DNA of 64,000 nt from Craspedostauros australis (Eukaryota > Bacillariophyta > Bacillariophyceae > Mastogloiales > Achnanthaceae). Position numbers and translations under genes: made by a program. Positions 11,702-21,590 of this stretch are shown one piece after another. The stretch's first letter is position 1. Each line of letters begins with the position of its first letter. The DNA lies in the NCBI GenBank assembly GCA_026770025.1, contig JAMXDE010000007.1, positions 682,001 through 746,000 on the forward strand. The letters run 5' to 3'. The notes beneath the pieces are model-generated. The model saw only the letters and a program-made list of their open reading frames with translations, ran no database searches and was not told where the DNA came from.

Positions 11702-13045
11702 TGTACCGATTCTTGGGATCGATCTCTTGCTTCTCTATGGCTTCAACGATGTTGGCTTGTTCGGATCGTAGGGGTATGGCAGGTTGGAGTGATCGGCGAT
11801 TGGGTTTGATTTGTAATCCTCAACAGAACGAAAAGCAGGATATGTTGTGGTTGTGTTTGCACGGATTGGGCGGTTTCTCATCAATGGTGAAGTTGATCTC
11901 CACCGACATGCACCACACTTGGAGGAATGCCAACCCATTTTCTCTCTCTGTCTCCGTTGGTTTCTCCAACTGGTGCGTTTGGAACATCAGCAGCTTACAC
12001 GCATTCCCATCGGAGTAGGACCGCATGTTTGGTACGGTTGCGCTCTTGAAATCACCTCCACAACATCAATCCATCCATGTCGAGTGCTCCATGTTGGGTG
12101 CGAAGTTCGACCACAGAATACCATACGACTTGCGTGTGCATGCAGATCATCTGGAGGAGAAACATGTGGCGCGTCCACATCTCCGAAACGCCACCGTCAC
12201 CCTCTCTAAGTACATCCTGATAAGGTGCACCGATCCTGTCGACAAATTCATCCCCGCAGCGCAGGCACAACTGTCCACACATTCAATACTATGGGAGGTG
12301 GTGCGAAACGTCGGTTGGGGAAAGATGCTCAACGTTCAATCATGTTGGGCAGGATCTGCACCAGGTTTGTGTGACAGGGTCAATCCGGTTGCACCTCTCA
12401 TGCGTTGAACGGCGGCAGGTTTCTTCGGGGTGCGCGCAATCAAAGAGGCTTGTGGAGTACCTTCGCTGATGGCGCCAAACCAGGTTGAACCGCCGAGGAC
12501 GGACAGACGTGTCAAGAAAGCGAATCGTCACCCATGATTTCTTCGACTCAGATTCTCAGTGGGTCCATTCCGGTAGCTGGACAGGAACTGTCACAACGTG
12601 GTCTCCTTCGCTTGGCACTTGGCAATGTTCCAGACGCATTGAAGGAACTCGAGGGCGTTCGGATTCTCAAGGCGCCCAGAACAAATAGCCATCAAGCTTT
12701 TCGTGACATCGTTGATACAGTTCGCGACGTCGAAAAGCAGCAAACGCCGCCAGGGAATTGCCCTCCTGCAAACCACCGTGGGAGGGGATGGCGTCCAAGA
12801 GAGAAGAAGGGAGCGCAAGAGAGCACAAGAAGACGAAGAGAGAGAGAGGCAGGACAAACAAGGCCATTGTTGGCCCCAGACAACCACACAACCACATAAC
12901 CACCCAACACTTCTCTCACAGATACCCCCTGCTTGCAGCATATAATCCATACACGTACGACTACACGTACCAAACATTCATACTACTATTATTACATAGT
13001 ATTATATAATACACTCACACCATACGAGTGCGACACCACAGATTG
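11702..13045. other. Unresolved 1.3 kb with coding-like fragments on both strands
   Basis: Several frames of 60-130 codons overlap here and look less random than usual shadows. On the plus strand there are 12025-12408 and 12534-12899. The latter begins ISSTQILSGSIPVAG and contains a plausible helical stretch near LALGNVPDALKELEGVRIL. On the minus strand there are Cys-containing frames at 12531-12340, 12282-12052 and 12026-11820, plus the helical frame at 11822-11700 mentioned under the neighbouring gene. I could not chain any set by splice sites into one protein. The stretch may hold extra exons of the minus-strand gene, a small plus-strand gene or a decayed gene. TATATAAT at 13003-13010 precedes the next gene by 36 bases. 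Confidence 0.35.
12025..12408 (+). CDS. Possible small protein of unknown function
   Basis: ATG-to-TGA frame of 127 codons. The translation has normal amino-acid mixture, with segments such as KFDHRIPYDLRVHADHLEEK and ATVTLSKYILIRCTDPVDKF, which read like a soluble folded protein rather than random sequence. No family is recognised. The opposite strand also has an open frame with a Cys-x-x-Cys-Gly motif over the same bases, so strand assignment is weak. There is no obvious splice continuation. Treat as a candidate only. Confidence 0.2.
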   Translation: MFGTVALLKSPPQHQSIHVECSMLGAKFDHRIPYDLRVHADHLEEKHVARPHLRNATVTLSKYILIRCTDPVDKFIPAAQAQLSTHSILWEVVRNVGWGKMLNVQSCWAGSAPGLCDRVNPVAPLMR

Positions 13046-14572
13046 ATGACGATGGCTGACGTGGAAGGTGCCAACCCTAGGAAGCGCCGCGAGGCTGGCG
13101 ACGATGGTTACCTCAAGAAGATCAGGAGCAGCAACGCCAACAGCAAGAACAAAGTGCAGCCATGCACCCATCAGATGTGGGAACTGCTCGCTGGAAGCGA
13201 CATCGGAGAGCTGACACAGGGCGCCGGCCAACAATCAATTGTTGCAGATAGCTCAGCTCACGTGCACAAGAGCAACGCAGGACGGAAGAAGCCGCTGATC
13301 GTGGATGTGGCCAGCGTGGATTGGGATGCCATCCTCCAGCGTGGTTGCGAGTGGGATCACCTGGACAGCATGGTGCAGAAGTACGATTGCGTCGTCCTCG
13401 GGATCGTCAGCATCTACAAGTACGACCAAACGACCCACGGTCATGCATCGTCGTACTTTGGACGATTCCGCATGAACAAGCGCGTTGTGTCGGTGTCGGA
13501 GAAGGTGCTGCGAAGACAGAATGGCCGGCTTGAGGATGTCCATGCCGATGCGCAATTCCAGCGCGTGTGCCGCTTCCTCTGTGGTCTATTCCAGACGAAG
13601 AGCAGCCAGAAGGAAATCATGATGATGCATCTGGACCGTCTCCTTCTGATGATGGTTGGATCTCATCACGCTCCTGCAGAATCAGTCGCCCCTGTCGCAA
13701 CTGCTGCGATTACAAAGTCCGAGAGCTCGATCGACGACACCGACGCCGCAAGAGAACGAGGCGCGGAAATAATTGCAGCCACGACCAACAGACCAGCTGT
13801 ACCTCCAATCAAACAGATCACGCTGGACACCGACGTGGGTGCGACCTGCTTCAAATGGATCGTGCAAAACTGCACGGTGCTTTGCATCAAGTACAGCTGG
13901 ATGAACCAGAAGAACAGAGAGATCTTTCAACAGAGCGTCCACGATGATTCTGACTTCCATCCGACTGTCCAAGTGTTCAAAGTCATTGATGGTGGCGAGG
14001 TCGGGCTCACACACTTCGGCGCCATCATCAAGCACCTCCCAACCATCTACCGGGTCTGCTACGACAATCCCATCCGTTTCAGTGTCCACGAAACGCATTT
14101 CAACCCATTCATCGATGCGCTCTGTAAACAAGAGAATATCGAGAGCGTTACACTGAACGCCTTTATCCACCGGAGCTCATGGCTCGAGGTGTTGCTGAGG
14201 ATGATCAGGTGTGGTCACATCAAGCACATACACTACAAGCTGAACTTCTTCATCTGTTACAGCCAACAAGAGACCGAAGAGCAACGGATAGACTCCACCT
14301 TGGCCTTGATCAGGGCCATAATCGAAAATCGGCAGGTGCAAACGATGCGTTTGGAGCATCCAAGAAGGCTGAACGAGGCAATCTACAACACGCAAATCAC
14401 CCCAATGCTGATGCAGCGACGGATCGCCGCAACCAGCAAAATCCTCTCTGACGGTGTCAATGACTACGATACAGTGGTGATGTTGAAGTTCTTGCTTCTC
14501 GAATGTTCCCTTCGCAAGCGGACAGGCGAGAGCTATGAACTGCTTCGTCAAGCAGGCATGCTCCGGTGTTAA
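13046..14572 (+). CDS. Hypothetical protein, 508 aa
   Basis: The open frame reaches back to a GTG at 13028, but the first ATG is at 13046, giving MTMADVEGANPRKRR and 508 aa to TAA at 14570. The N-terminus is basic (PRKRR...YLKKIRSS), which could act as a nuclear signal. The rest is mixed alpha/beta in feel, without signal peptide or membrane helices. A low-complexity linker (about 210-250) separates an N-terminal block containing VDVASVDWDAILQRGCEWDH from a longer C-terminal block with periodic short Leu/Ile segments (ENIESVTLNAFIHRSSWLEV, NRQVQTMRLEHPRRLNEAIY). Those could be diverged leucine-rich-repeat-like units, but spacing is not regular enough to claim it. Function unknown. It is divergent from the large minus-strand gene to its left and convergent with the ATPase gene to its right. 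Confidence 0.65.
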   Translation: MTMADVEGANPRKRREAGDDGYLKKIRSSNANSKNKVQPCTHQMWELLAGSDIGELTQGAGQQSIVADSSAHVHKSNAGRKKPLIVDVASVDWDAILQRGCEWDHLDSMVQKYDCVVLGIVSIYKYDQTTHGHASSYFGRFRMNKRVVSVSEKVLRRQNGRLEDVHADAQFQRVCRFLCGLFQTKSSQKEIMMMHLDRLLLMMVGSHHAPAESVAPVATAAITKSESSIDDTDAARERGAEIIAATTNRPAVPPIKQITLDTDVGATCFKWIVQNCTVLCIKYSWMNQKNREIFQQSVHDDSDFHPTVQVFKVIDGGEVGLTHFGAIIKHLPTIYRVCYDNPIRFSVHETHFNPFIDALCKQENIESVTLNAFIHRSSWLEVLLRMIRCGHIKHIHYKLNFFICYSQQETEEQRIDSTLALIRAIIENRQVQTMRLEHPRRLNEAIYNTQITPMLMQRRIAATSKILSDGVNDYDTVVMLKFLLLECSLRKRTGESYELLRQAGMLRC

Positions 14573-14969
14573 TGAATGAGCTGATAGATGGGCCTCGTAA
14601 TCACTGCAGTCTTTGTGCCCATTTTGATTTCGCATATGGCCTGGCAAAAAGCCTCGTGCGTCTCTCCCGCCCCATAGCATCCTCTTGACGCGTCCGTGAG
14701 TACACTTCGAGAATTTCTTTAACAGGATCCCAAAATGGTCGGAAGACAAGTGCTGTGCCACCATTTATATTTTACACACGGACGAGTGCTCTACACCCAC
14801 ATCAATCAAGGAGTCTAATTGCATCTTCTCATGTAATATTTTATTGCATACGCGTATTTTCTCACTCCATCGCACGCGCAACATTGCAGAACATGCGACG
14901 CCACTGCTCCATTGTGCGGAGCTGTCTGTCCTATTGGTAATCTAATGAGACTAATACCAGAGTACGCGT
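14573..14969. other. Short convergent intergenic region
   Basis: 397 bases between two gene 3' ends, presumably both 3' untranslated regions. Nothing else is seen. Confidence 0.5.
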
Positions 14970-17900
14970 CTACGATAGATCGCTCAACGCAGAATGATCA
15001 TCATCGTCGTCATCATCGTTGGTACCGCTGCCGGCCGCTCTGCTACCCTTGCTACCGGCGCTTACATGAGTTCCGCCCATGCCATTCGGTGAGGTGGGCG
15101 CTTGCTGCACTGACTTCGCGCCTGCAAATGTCCGGGCCATGGTATTTGTTGTTGGTGTGTACACAGACAACATGTCGAAGCTGGCTTTCGTCTTATCACG
15201 AATCTCGAAAGCAAATGCTTTGCCTCCGCCGACTCCATTCCACCCGCCTCTCTTCACCTGATCTTCATCGATGTACTCGCCACGTCTATTGCGGAAGTCG
15301 GCGCACTTGGCGACACCACCCCAAGCCTGATAGAACCCCATCGCCTTCGTGAAGTATGGCCGCGCCAGATCATTGCTATCGACGCTAGATGTCAAGACAT
15401 GCTCGCCTGCCAATTCGCAGGCCAACCCGGCCTCGTGTAGCTGGCCCGCTTGCTCCGCACCATCTATGGACGCTTCGTAGCAATTCCGGATATAGGTTGG
15501 CAACGAAGCACTTGACTTGATCGACTTCATCTCGGCCCGGAGCAGAAGGTAGCGGTTGATCGCAGAATTGCCTTTCTCGTCGCATATCTTCTTGAGCTCC
15601 TGTTTCTTCTGCCGGAGTATCTTCATGAACCTCTTCTGCTTCGTTTTCCGGTACCGATTGGACGCCATCAATCCACAAAACATGATGATCATTGTTTGTA
15701 TGGCGGCATCCGTTGACACAAGCTTGCCTGCCACCATCTTCTCGTAGAGCATCTCCGCAAATTCGTACTTGCCGAAGTATATGGCGAGACACATCCGACT
15801 CCAGAACGCAGCGAATTGGAAGCGGAAGGCCGAATTTTCGTACTTCTTCCAATCCATGCATTCCTGCCAATCGATGGGAAGCGCCCCCGCAATTTTTCTG
15901 GGTGCGCTGGTGTACTCGGTGATCGATTCGAAATGCCCATTCATTTTGTACATCTTCATTTGCTCGAAGACCGAGTCAATGGCAGGCAAGAGGCCGCCCA
16001 ATGGGTAACCTTGGTTGAATGCGTGGAAGATGTATCCATAGTGAGCAAGGATCCCAATCTCAAACTCACCCTTGGACATAGCAGAGCTGTAGGAGTACTG
16101 AAAGTCCGATGCAACTTCTGCTGGTGGCTTGGAGTATTGATCAATGAATAACGCGGCCAGGCAGTAGACGAAGCTCGTGTATCTATTGTTTTCGCCAACC
16201 TTCCGGATAATCTTCTTGGCCAATTCCACGTATCTGCGGGCATTCGTATACTCACCCAGCTTGTTATGGATCATCGCAAACGATACCATCGCATTCGCGC
16301 ACTCCCCGCATATGCCCACCCGCCTTGTGATGTCGACGAGACGCGTTACGGTCAGAAGCCACGCCTTGGTATCATTGCACAAAAGCGTACGTGCAGTGAG
16401 CTGCCTCAGTAGGCTTATTGGCAACAGCGTCTGAGGGTCCGTGATGACAGTAGCATTCTCCAGAAACTCTTCATCTGACGTGCGACGAAAGTACGATCGC
16501 AATGACACCAGCTGGCGAAGGCCGCGCAAAAGGATGCCACGCTTTGGGTACAAGCTGCACATCTGCGCGCACTTCTTGCTCATTTGAAGGGACTTCTGGT
16601 GCTTGCCCTCTTTGGCCAGAGCTCTCGCCATGGCATCGTATGTGGGGAGCTTGTCGATGAGCGCCGTGGCATGCTTCAGCACCTCTTCACCAATTGAGTA
16701 TCCCTGCTCATAGTTCCCCAGCAGAAGCTCAACGTCGCATCGTCCGCGTAACAGCCGGAGCGTCAGGTCGTAGTGACTTTGCCATGGATCGCACTTGAGC
16801 TTTCGCAGTGCGGTTGCGGCAATCTGCAGGTACGTCGCAGCCGGGACGAGGGCGGTCATCTGCAAAGCATGCTCTCCAGTGCGGAGGTTCCGTTGCATGG
16901 TTCGCAGGTGATCCTTGTCGGGTACGCAGTTCAGATGCTCTGCTGCAATGAACATCAGCCCCGTGTCGTTGGCGATCGAGGCGTGCACCCCGCCGTGTCC
17001 TGGGGTGCCTTGATTCGCCATGCTGGACTCCGCGCTCGTGCACAGCCCCCAAAGACATCGGCCGATGCAGAGCCGGAGTTTGGTCCGGGTCTCCCCATAC
17101 GGCACCAGATCGTGGGCTGCCTGCTGGATGCGATCGTGTGCAAAGCGATACGTGGTTGCACCAATCGAGTTGTGTAGCAGGCCTTCCAGCACGGCGTCTT
17201 CCAGCAAGTCGAAAAGTGATCGGTGCTTTTGGTTCTTCGAGGCGTCGTCGGTGCTTTTACGAGCATTCGTACCGGCGTTGGCACAGGCATTGGCATCGCT
17301 ACCCTCGAAGATGTCTTCGTGGACGTGGCCGTGACTGTGGCTATGATTTTGTTCATGATCCAACACAGCCTGCAGCAGGCTGGAATCGAACGATGATCGG
17401 ATGTAAGAGGCGATGGCCAGCACCCTCTGCATCTCGACGGGCAGAGCCCTTAACTTGGAGGTGACGAGATGCAGAACATCTCCCGAATCCCCAGGGAGGG
17501 TGTTTCGGTTCGCATCGCTATTCGCATTGAGATCGCCGCTAAGCTCCCACTGGAAGGAGATGCGGTTGTATGTCAGCACGTTGTTTTGCTCCATGTCCTG
17601 CAGCAGCTGCACGGCGTGGAAGATGTTGCCTTTAGTCTGCTTGAAGAGGAAGTCGACGATGCTGTTGATCAGATCGATGGTGTATTCGTCACGGGCGTCC
17701 TCTTCCTCTTCCTTGGCTTCGCTATGGTCATGACTGTGGCCACTTGCAATCTCATGAGAAGTGGTTTCGTTGTCACTCTGGCGAAACAGCTGGGACACCC
17801 AGTCGTGCAGCTCTTGTCGAGTGAAGTTGGCAAGCTGGACGCTGACGTATGGCAGCGCCAGGCTTATTGCCGTATCAACGCCGGGCGTGGCAACGGCTGG

Positions 17901-19139
17901 CAAGTCCTGCGGCTGTCCTTGCCGCATCTCGTCCAGCAGCTTCATGAATGGCAGGCTGGCGTCTGGATCCAACAGCTCATCGTGCGAATGAGGGTTGTAC
18001 TCCTGCCGGATGGTGCCCATCCAAAGGAAGTGAGGTCGATGCAGCAGGGTGGACAGAAGGTTCATGCTGTCCTGCGATGCCCACTGCAGATCATCCAATA
18101 CCAGCACCAACGGACACGCCTTCGATGAAACGGCCGTCAGGAATTGGACGAAGGCGTACTGAAACGTGTTCCATGCTGTGTCGTTGTTGGACATCTGCGA
18201 AGTCCGGGAGTTGGGATGTGGCTGTGCCTGCGACTGCGACTGTGTTCCTGATCCAGACTGTTGTGCATCCGCTCCGTCGTTGAAGAGGATGGACAGGGGC
18301 GGAATGAAGGTCTGCAAGAGCTCTGCTTGTTCCGATGTCATCTGGCTGGCTTTGACTCTGGTCCGCAACCGCTTGAGACTTGTATTCGCAGGTGTATTCA
18401 TATGAGTATTGTCATTAGTGCCGTCCCCCCATGATATACTCTGTTTGCTATTGGCCATTCCATTCTGCTTGTCTGATCCTTTCCCAGCAGTGGATAGCAG
18501 CAACGAAGAACACCAATCGGAGAATGCTTGTGTGATGGCCGAGTAGGGATCGTTCTTCTGGTGCTGCTCGAACTTGCCCTTGATAATGTGAACGTTCACA
18601 CCGTCGCTGCGGCGCTCGTTGCTGATGCGCTCGCAGAATGTGTCGACGAGGTGAGATTTGCCCGTCCCGCTGCCACCCCAGACGAAGGCGGCTGGAATGG
18701 ATGGGTTTGACGTTGATGTTGGCATTGGCGTTGATGTTAATGTCGGCGTTGCTTCTGGCGTTGTGGACGCAGATGCACCGCGCTGCTTGCCTTGCGTCAT
18801 CATCTGATCAAATGCATGCCGCAGCATCGCAAGCTCCTTCTTCCTGCAGTACGAATCAGAAGAATTGGCGTTGCCACCGACGTTGCCGTTGTTGTTGGCT
18901 TTGAAGAGAGTGCGAGGCACGTCCATATTCAGTTCATGCTGGTTGTAGCCATCATCATAGAAGTTGTCACCCGATGTGAGAACCATCTCGTGCATGACAG
19001 AGGACGCCCTGCTCGACTTTCTCGCGGGTGCCGATGATGTTGAGAGGCTGTTGCTTGGGTTGGTCCTGGCGTTGGTACTGGCGGTGCTAGTGGCACTGGT
19101 TGCCGTTGTTGCTTCTGATGGAAGCATGGTCATCGGCAT
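14970..19139 (-). CDS. STAND-type AAA ATPase with TPR-like helical C-terminal half
   Basis: Long uninterrupted frame. The first ATG is at 19139 (the open frame extends to 19241 but only via a TTG), giving 1389 aa and TAG at 14970. After a Ser/Thr-rich start there is a P-loop ATPase domain. Walker A is VWGGSGTGKSHLV (about residues 153-165) and Walker B is LVLVLDDLQWASQDS (about 344-358). The D-D-L-Q-W form is typical of the AAA_16/STAND group found next to MalT, adenylate-cyclase and kinase modules. The remaining 900 residues are mostly helical, with repeated 30-40 residue helical hairpins (for example YDLTLRLLRGRCDVELLLGN, LGEYTNARRYVELAKKII) like TPR arrays. Such proteins usually act as nucleotide-switched signalling scaffolds in the cytosol. 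No kinase, cyclase or DNA-binding domain is attached here, so the output is unknown. Internal Gly/Ser/Asn inserts are characteristic of this genome. Confidence 0.75.
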   Translation of the reverse strand: MPMTMLPSEATTATSATSTASTNARTNPSNSLSTSSAPARKSSRASSVMHEMVLTSGDNFYDDGYNQHELNMDVPRTLFKANNNGNVGGNANSSDSYCRKKELAMLRHAFDQMMTQGKQRGASASTTPEATPTLTSTPMPTSTSNPSIPAAFVWGGSGTGKSHLVDTFCERISNERRSDGVNVHIIKGKFEQHQKNDPYSAITQAFSDWCSSLLLSTAGKGSDKQNGMANSKQSISWGDGTNDNTHMNTPANTSLKRLRTRVKASQMTSEQAELLQTFIPPLSILFNDGADAQQSGSGTQSQSQAQPHPNSRTSQMSNNDTAWNTFQYAFVQFLTAVSSKACPLVLVLDDLQWASQDSMNLLSTLLHRPHFLWMGTIRQEYNPHSHDELLDPDASLPFMKLLDEMRQGQPQDLPAVATPGVDTAISLALPYVSVQLANFTRQELHDWVSQLFRQSDNETTSHEIASGHSHDHSEAKEEEEDARDEYTIDLINSIVDFLFKQTKGNIFHAVQLLQDMEQNNVLTYNRISFQWELSGDLNANSDANRNTLPGDSGDVLHLVTSKLRALPVEMQRVLAIASYIRSSFDSSLLQAVLDHEQNHSHSHGHVHEDIFEGSDANACANAGTNARKSTDDASKNQKHRSLFDLLEDAVLEGLLHNSIGATTYRFAHDRIQQAAHDLVPYGETRTKLRLCIGRCLWGLCTSAESSMANQGTPGHGGVHASIANDTGLMFIAAEHLNCVPDKDHLRTMQRNLRTGEHALQMTALVPAATYLQIAATALRKLKCDPWQSHYDLTLRLLRGRCDVELLLGNYEQGYSIGEEVLKHATALIDKLPTYDAMARALAKEGKHQKSLQMSKKCAQMCSLYPKRGILLRGLRQLVSLRSYFRRTSDEEFLENATVITDPQTLLPISLLRQLTARTLLCNDTKAWLLTVTRLVDITRRVGICGECANAMVSFAMIHNKLGEYTNARRYVELAKKIIRKVGENNRYTSFVYCLAALFIDQYSKPPAEVASDFQYSYSSAMSKGEFEIGILAHYGYIFHAFNQGYPLGGLLPAIDSVFEQMKMYKMNGHFESITEYTSAPRKIAGALPIDWQECMDWKKYENSAFRFQFAAFWSRMCLAIYFGKYEFAEMLYEKMVAGKLVSTDAAIQTMIIMFCGLMASNRYRKTKQKRFMKILRQKKQELKKICDEKGNSAINRYLLLRAEMKSIKSSASLPTYIRNCYEASIDGAEQAGQLHEAGLACELAGEHVLTSSVDSNDLARPYFTKAMGFYQAWGGVAKCADFRNRRGEYIDEDQVKRGGWNGVGGGKAFAFEIRDKTKASFDMLSVYTPTTNTMARTFAGAKSVQQAPTSPNGMGGTHVSAGSKGSRAAGSGTNDDDDDDDHSALSDLS

Positions 19140-20122
19140 GGTGGAGGGAAGGCAGATACTGGTAGTGGTAGGACTGGATGCTGCTTGTGTTCGTGCTTGT
19201 GTTCGTTGTTGCGTGTGATTGTTTGTCACGATGGCCGCCAACGTAGGTGCCTGGTTGTTCTGTCGTTGTCACTGTTGTCGGCGCTACGCTGTGGGCGTGT
19301 TTGCTTTCGTCTTGGGTTTGTCAGGTGGAAGTGCTGAGGAGGACTCTTGCTGTGGAGTGGCATGCAATCCTTCTCGGTGCTTCTTTTGGAATGACCGCTT
19401 GTGAGATTGGACCAGTCTTGCCGTCCGAATTTGTGAGTGTTGGAGTGGCAATTCCCTTGCGGTTTGGATGGAGGTAGATGGGAGGTTTATGCTCAAGGAG
19501 ATCAGGTCCTCCGCTGTGATGTTGGTTGCGGAGGCCGAACCTGCACCAGGATGCCCAAGGCAGCCCCAAGAAAGAATGAGGCTTTTTCACTCTTCGGTAC
19601 GATCCAATCACGTTCACCCTCCAGTGCGTCTTCCGCCCCACTGTTTGCGCAGCAGCGCAGAGGAGAGGAGAGGAAAGCCCGTCTTGATGTTGAACTTGTA
19701 CTGGCTGGGAAATCGCGATTGGCATGATCAGGCCCACTTTTCCGGGCGGAGTGACCAACGTCCTTGCTTGGGTTGTCATGGACGATCGTGAATGCATGGA
19801 GTGGAGTTGTTGGCGCGAACAAAAGCCTCCGACGATAAGAAGCGCTGCGTTCTTTCATTCGCTGCGTTTTATCACAAACGGCGAAGAATGCCGTTGCGAA
19901 AATCAATTGTGTCAAGCGGAAGAATCACTCCCAAACTCCCGAGACGCAATCAAGAACCAGGAAGTGTTGTTGGCAGATGATGGATCAAGCTTCCACGAAC
20001 ACAAAAGCACACTCTTGCGCTCATGCCCCACTGCACACAAGTTCTGAGTGATGTGGAAGCGGCACGACCCCAACAATCGAGGACAAGGAAAACGGAGTCA
20101 CATCGACCAGGTGCAAGCATAA

Positions 20123-20310
20123 TTAACTGCGCTTCAAATCTCCTCCATTCTCTCCATGCGTGACAGGCTCAACTTCGTCTTTGGTGGCGTTGGAGACAGA
20201 TGCGCTATCATTGCTGGTAGCATCGGAGACAGATGCGCTATCATTGCTTGCGCTATCATTGCTTGCGCCATCATTGCTGGTGGCCTCGTTCGATCTGTAC
20301 CAACTGGGGC
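20123..20310 (-). other. Possible C-terminal exon or relic with SNDSA repeats
   Basis: Read on the minus strand, a 58-codon segment after an in-frame TGA gives repeated S-N-D-S-A-S units followed by ATKDEVEPVTHGENGG and a TAA at 20125-20123. The DNA carries 15-bp tandem units of the GCGCTATCATTGCTT type at about 20197-20285. The translation resembles the acidic Ser/Asp tails of other proteins here, so it may be a terminal exon, but I found no convincing upstream exon. It may equally be non-coding repeat. Confidence 0.2.
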
Positions 20311-21477
20311 GGCATCACAAAAAGAGACATCGAATACGCAATGGTCGTGAGTCAGGGAGGCGACAAGGACATTGTGGTTGTTTTATCCTTCGTGGGAAAT
20401 GAACGCCGCGAAAGTCCAATTTGCATGGGATGTACCTGTGGGATGTTGGTGCCGATCGGAGAGAAACCGCTCCCCCACAACTGCCCACACGATGCCAAAT
20501 TGGAATTGGCGCCGATTTCCTCGTCTTCCATGGCTTCGATGAGGGTCTGTGCGAGAGCTGAAAGCTGAAACACTTCGAGGATGTATGGTAATATACGAAT
20601 ATGGTATTATATCATACGACCTTGACATACACAAGCTCGTTGAGAGTCATAACATACGAGCCAAGAGTACCCGCGCACCATCTCTCTTGTATTGTCCGAC
20701 CAGCACCCCGCGTCGAAGCGTCGAAATGAAGGAGGCACAATTCCTTGGAGGACATGTGGCGGCGTGGACAACTGCAACCACAAGTGCAGAGTCGAGTCTG
20801 GTGTTATGGTTCGTACTCGACTTCTGTTGATGTTGGTGGCGAAGGTGATGGTCGCGCGTGCAGCCAACGAAGCAACAAGCAGTGGAGTGTGGCTCGTACT
20901 CTTACGTTCCCTTAGTGGTACGCACATGTCAGAACGAAACCAACCAAGATGGTCGTCGTTTTGTCCTGTCTGTCTGCATGGAGTACTTCGGCATGAGCTG
21001 TCTGTCTGCATTCACCACAACCGACGTCTTGTTGACAGTTTGTGCGAATTGATCAAGAACCTCGTTCTTGACGTTTCCGTGACTGACAACGTGATTCAAT
21101 CAGTCACGTATGCCACAACAACAACAACGAATTCAAAAAGTTAACCGCCAAAACAACCAAATGCAGAAAGCAACGCTGCCCAGCCAGCCACGATGTGGAA
21201 GACCACGGTGCCGCTTTGCGCCCCTCTGCCATGCAAACACGGAGAGCCCCCAACCCATGCTCGTTGGACCCATCCATCACACGAGCGGAGGTGAGCCTGG
21301 CTCGTGGAATCCTCACCGAGTGCATGGAATGGAAGCGACGAGACATTCTATCGATTCCCTGCAATCCGATTGTTCAGAATACGAGGACTGCTCGTGTCGT
21401 CGAGCCTGATGAACAAGCGAATCGATTGCTACACATGTGACAGACAGAGACGCATGGATACGATACTCAGAGAGACG

Positions 21478-21489
21478 TATATATAATAG
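21478..21489 (+). promoter_or_regulatory. TATA-like element of SET protein A gene
   Basis: TATATATAATAG about 100 bases upstream of the ATG at 21591. If used, transcription would start near 21510, leaving an 80-base leader. Assigned on sequence and position only. Confidence 0.3.
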
Positions 21490-21590
21490 TACGCATCACG
21501 ATCTCGCACTACTATTGGTAGTAGGCTGAATCCAACCAACATCGCCATCGCCAACACCACTGTGCTTCTGCGAGCAGCATCGCAACAAAC

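Larger units (their letters stand above)
19140..21590. other. 2.4 kb divergent intergenic region
   Basis: Lies between two divergent genes (STAND ATPase - and SET protein A +). Plus frames at 19724-20047 and 20692-21144 and a minus frame at 19797-19321 are open, but their translations match nothing I know. A minus-strand repeat-coding segment (20123-20310) and a TATA-like sequence near 21478 are listed separately. CGTAC words recur at 20640-20930. Confidence 0.4.
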
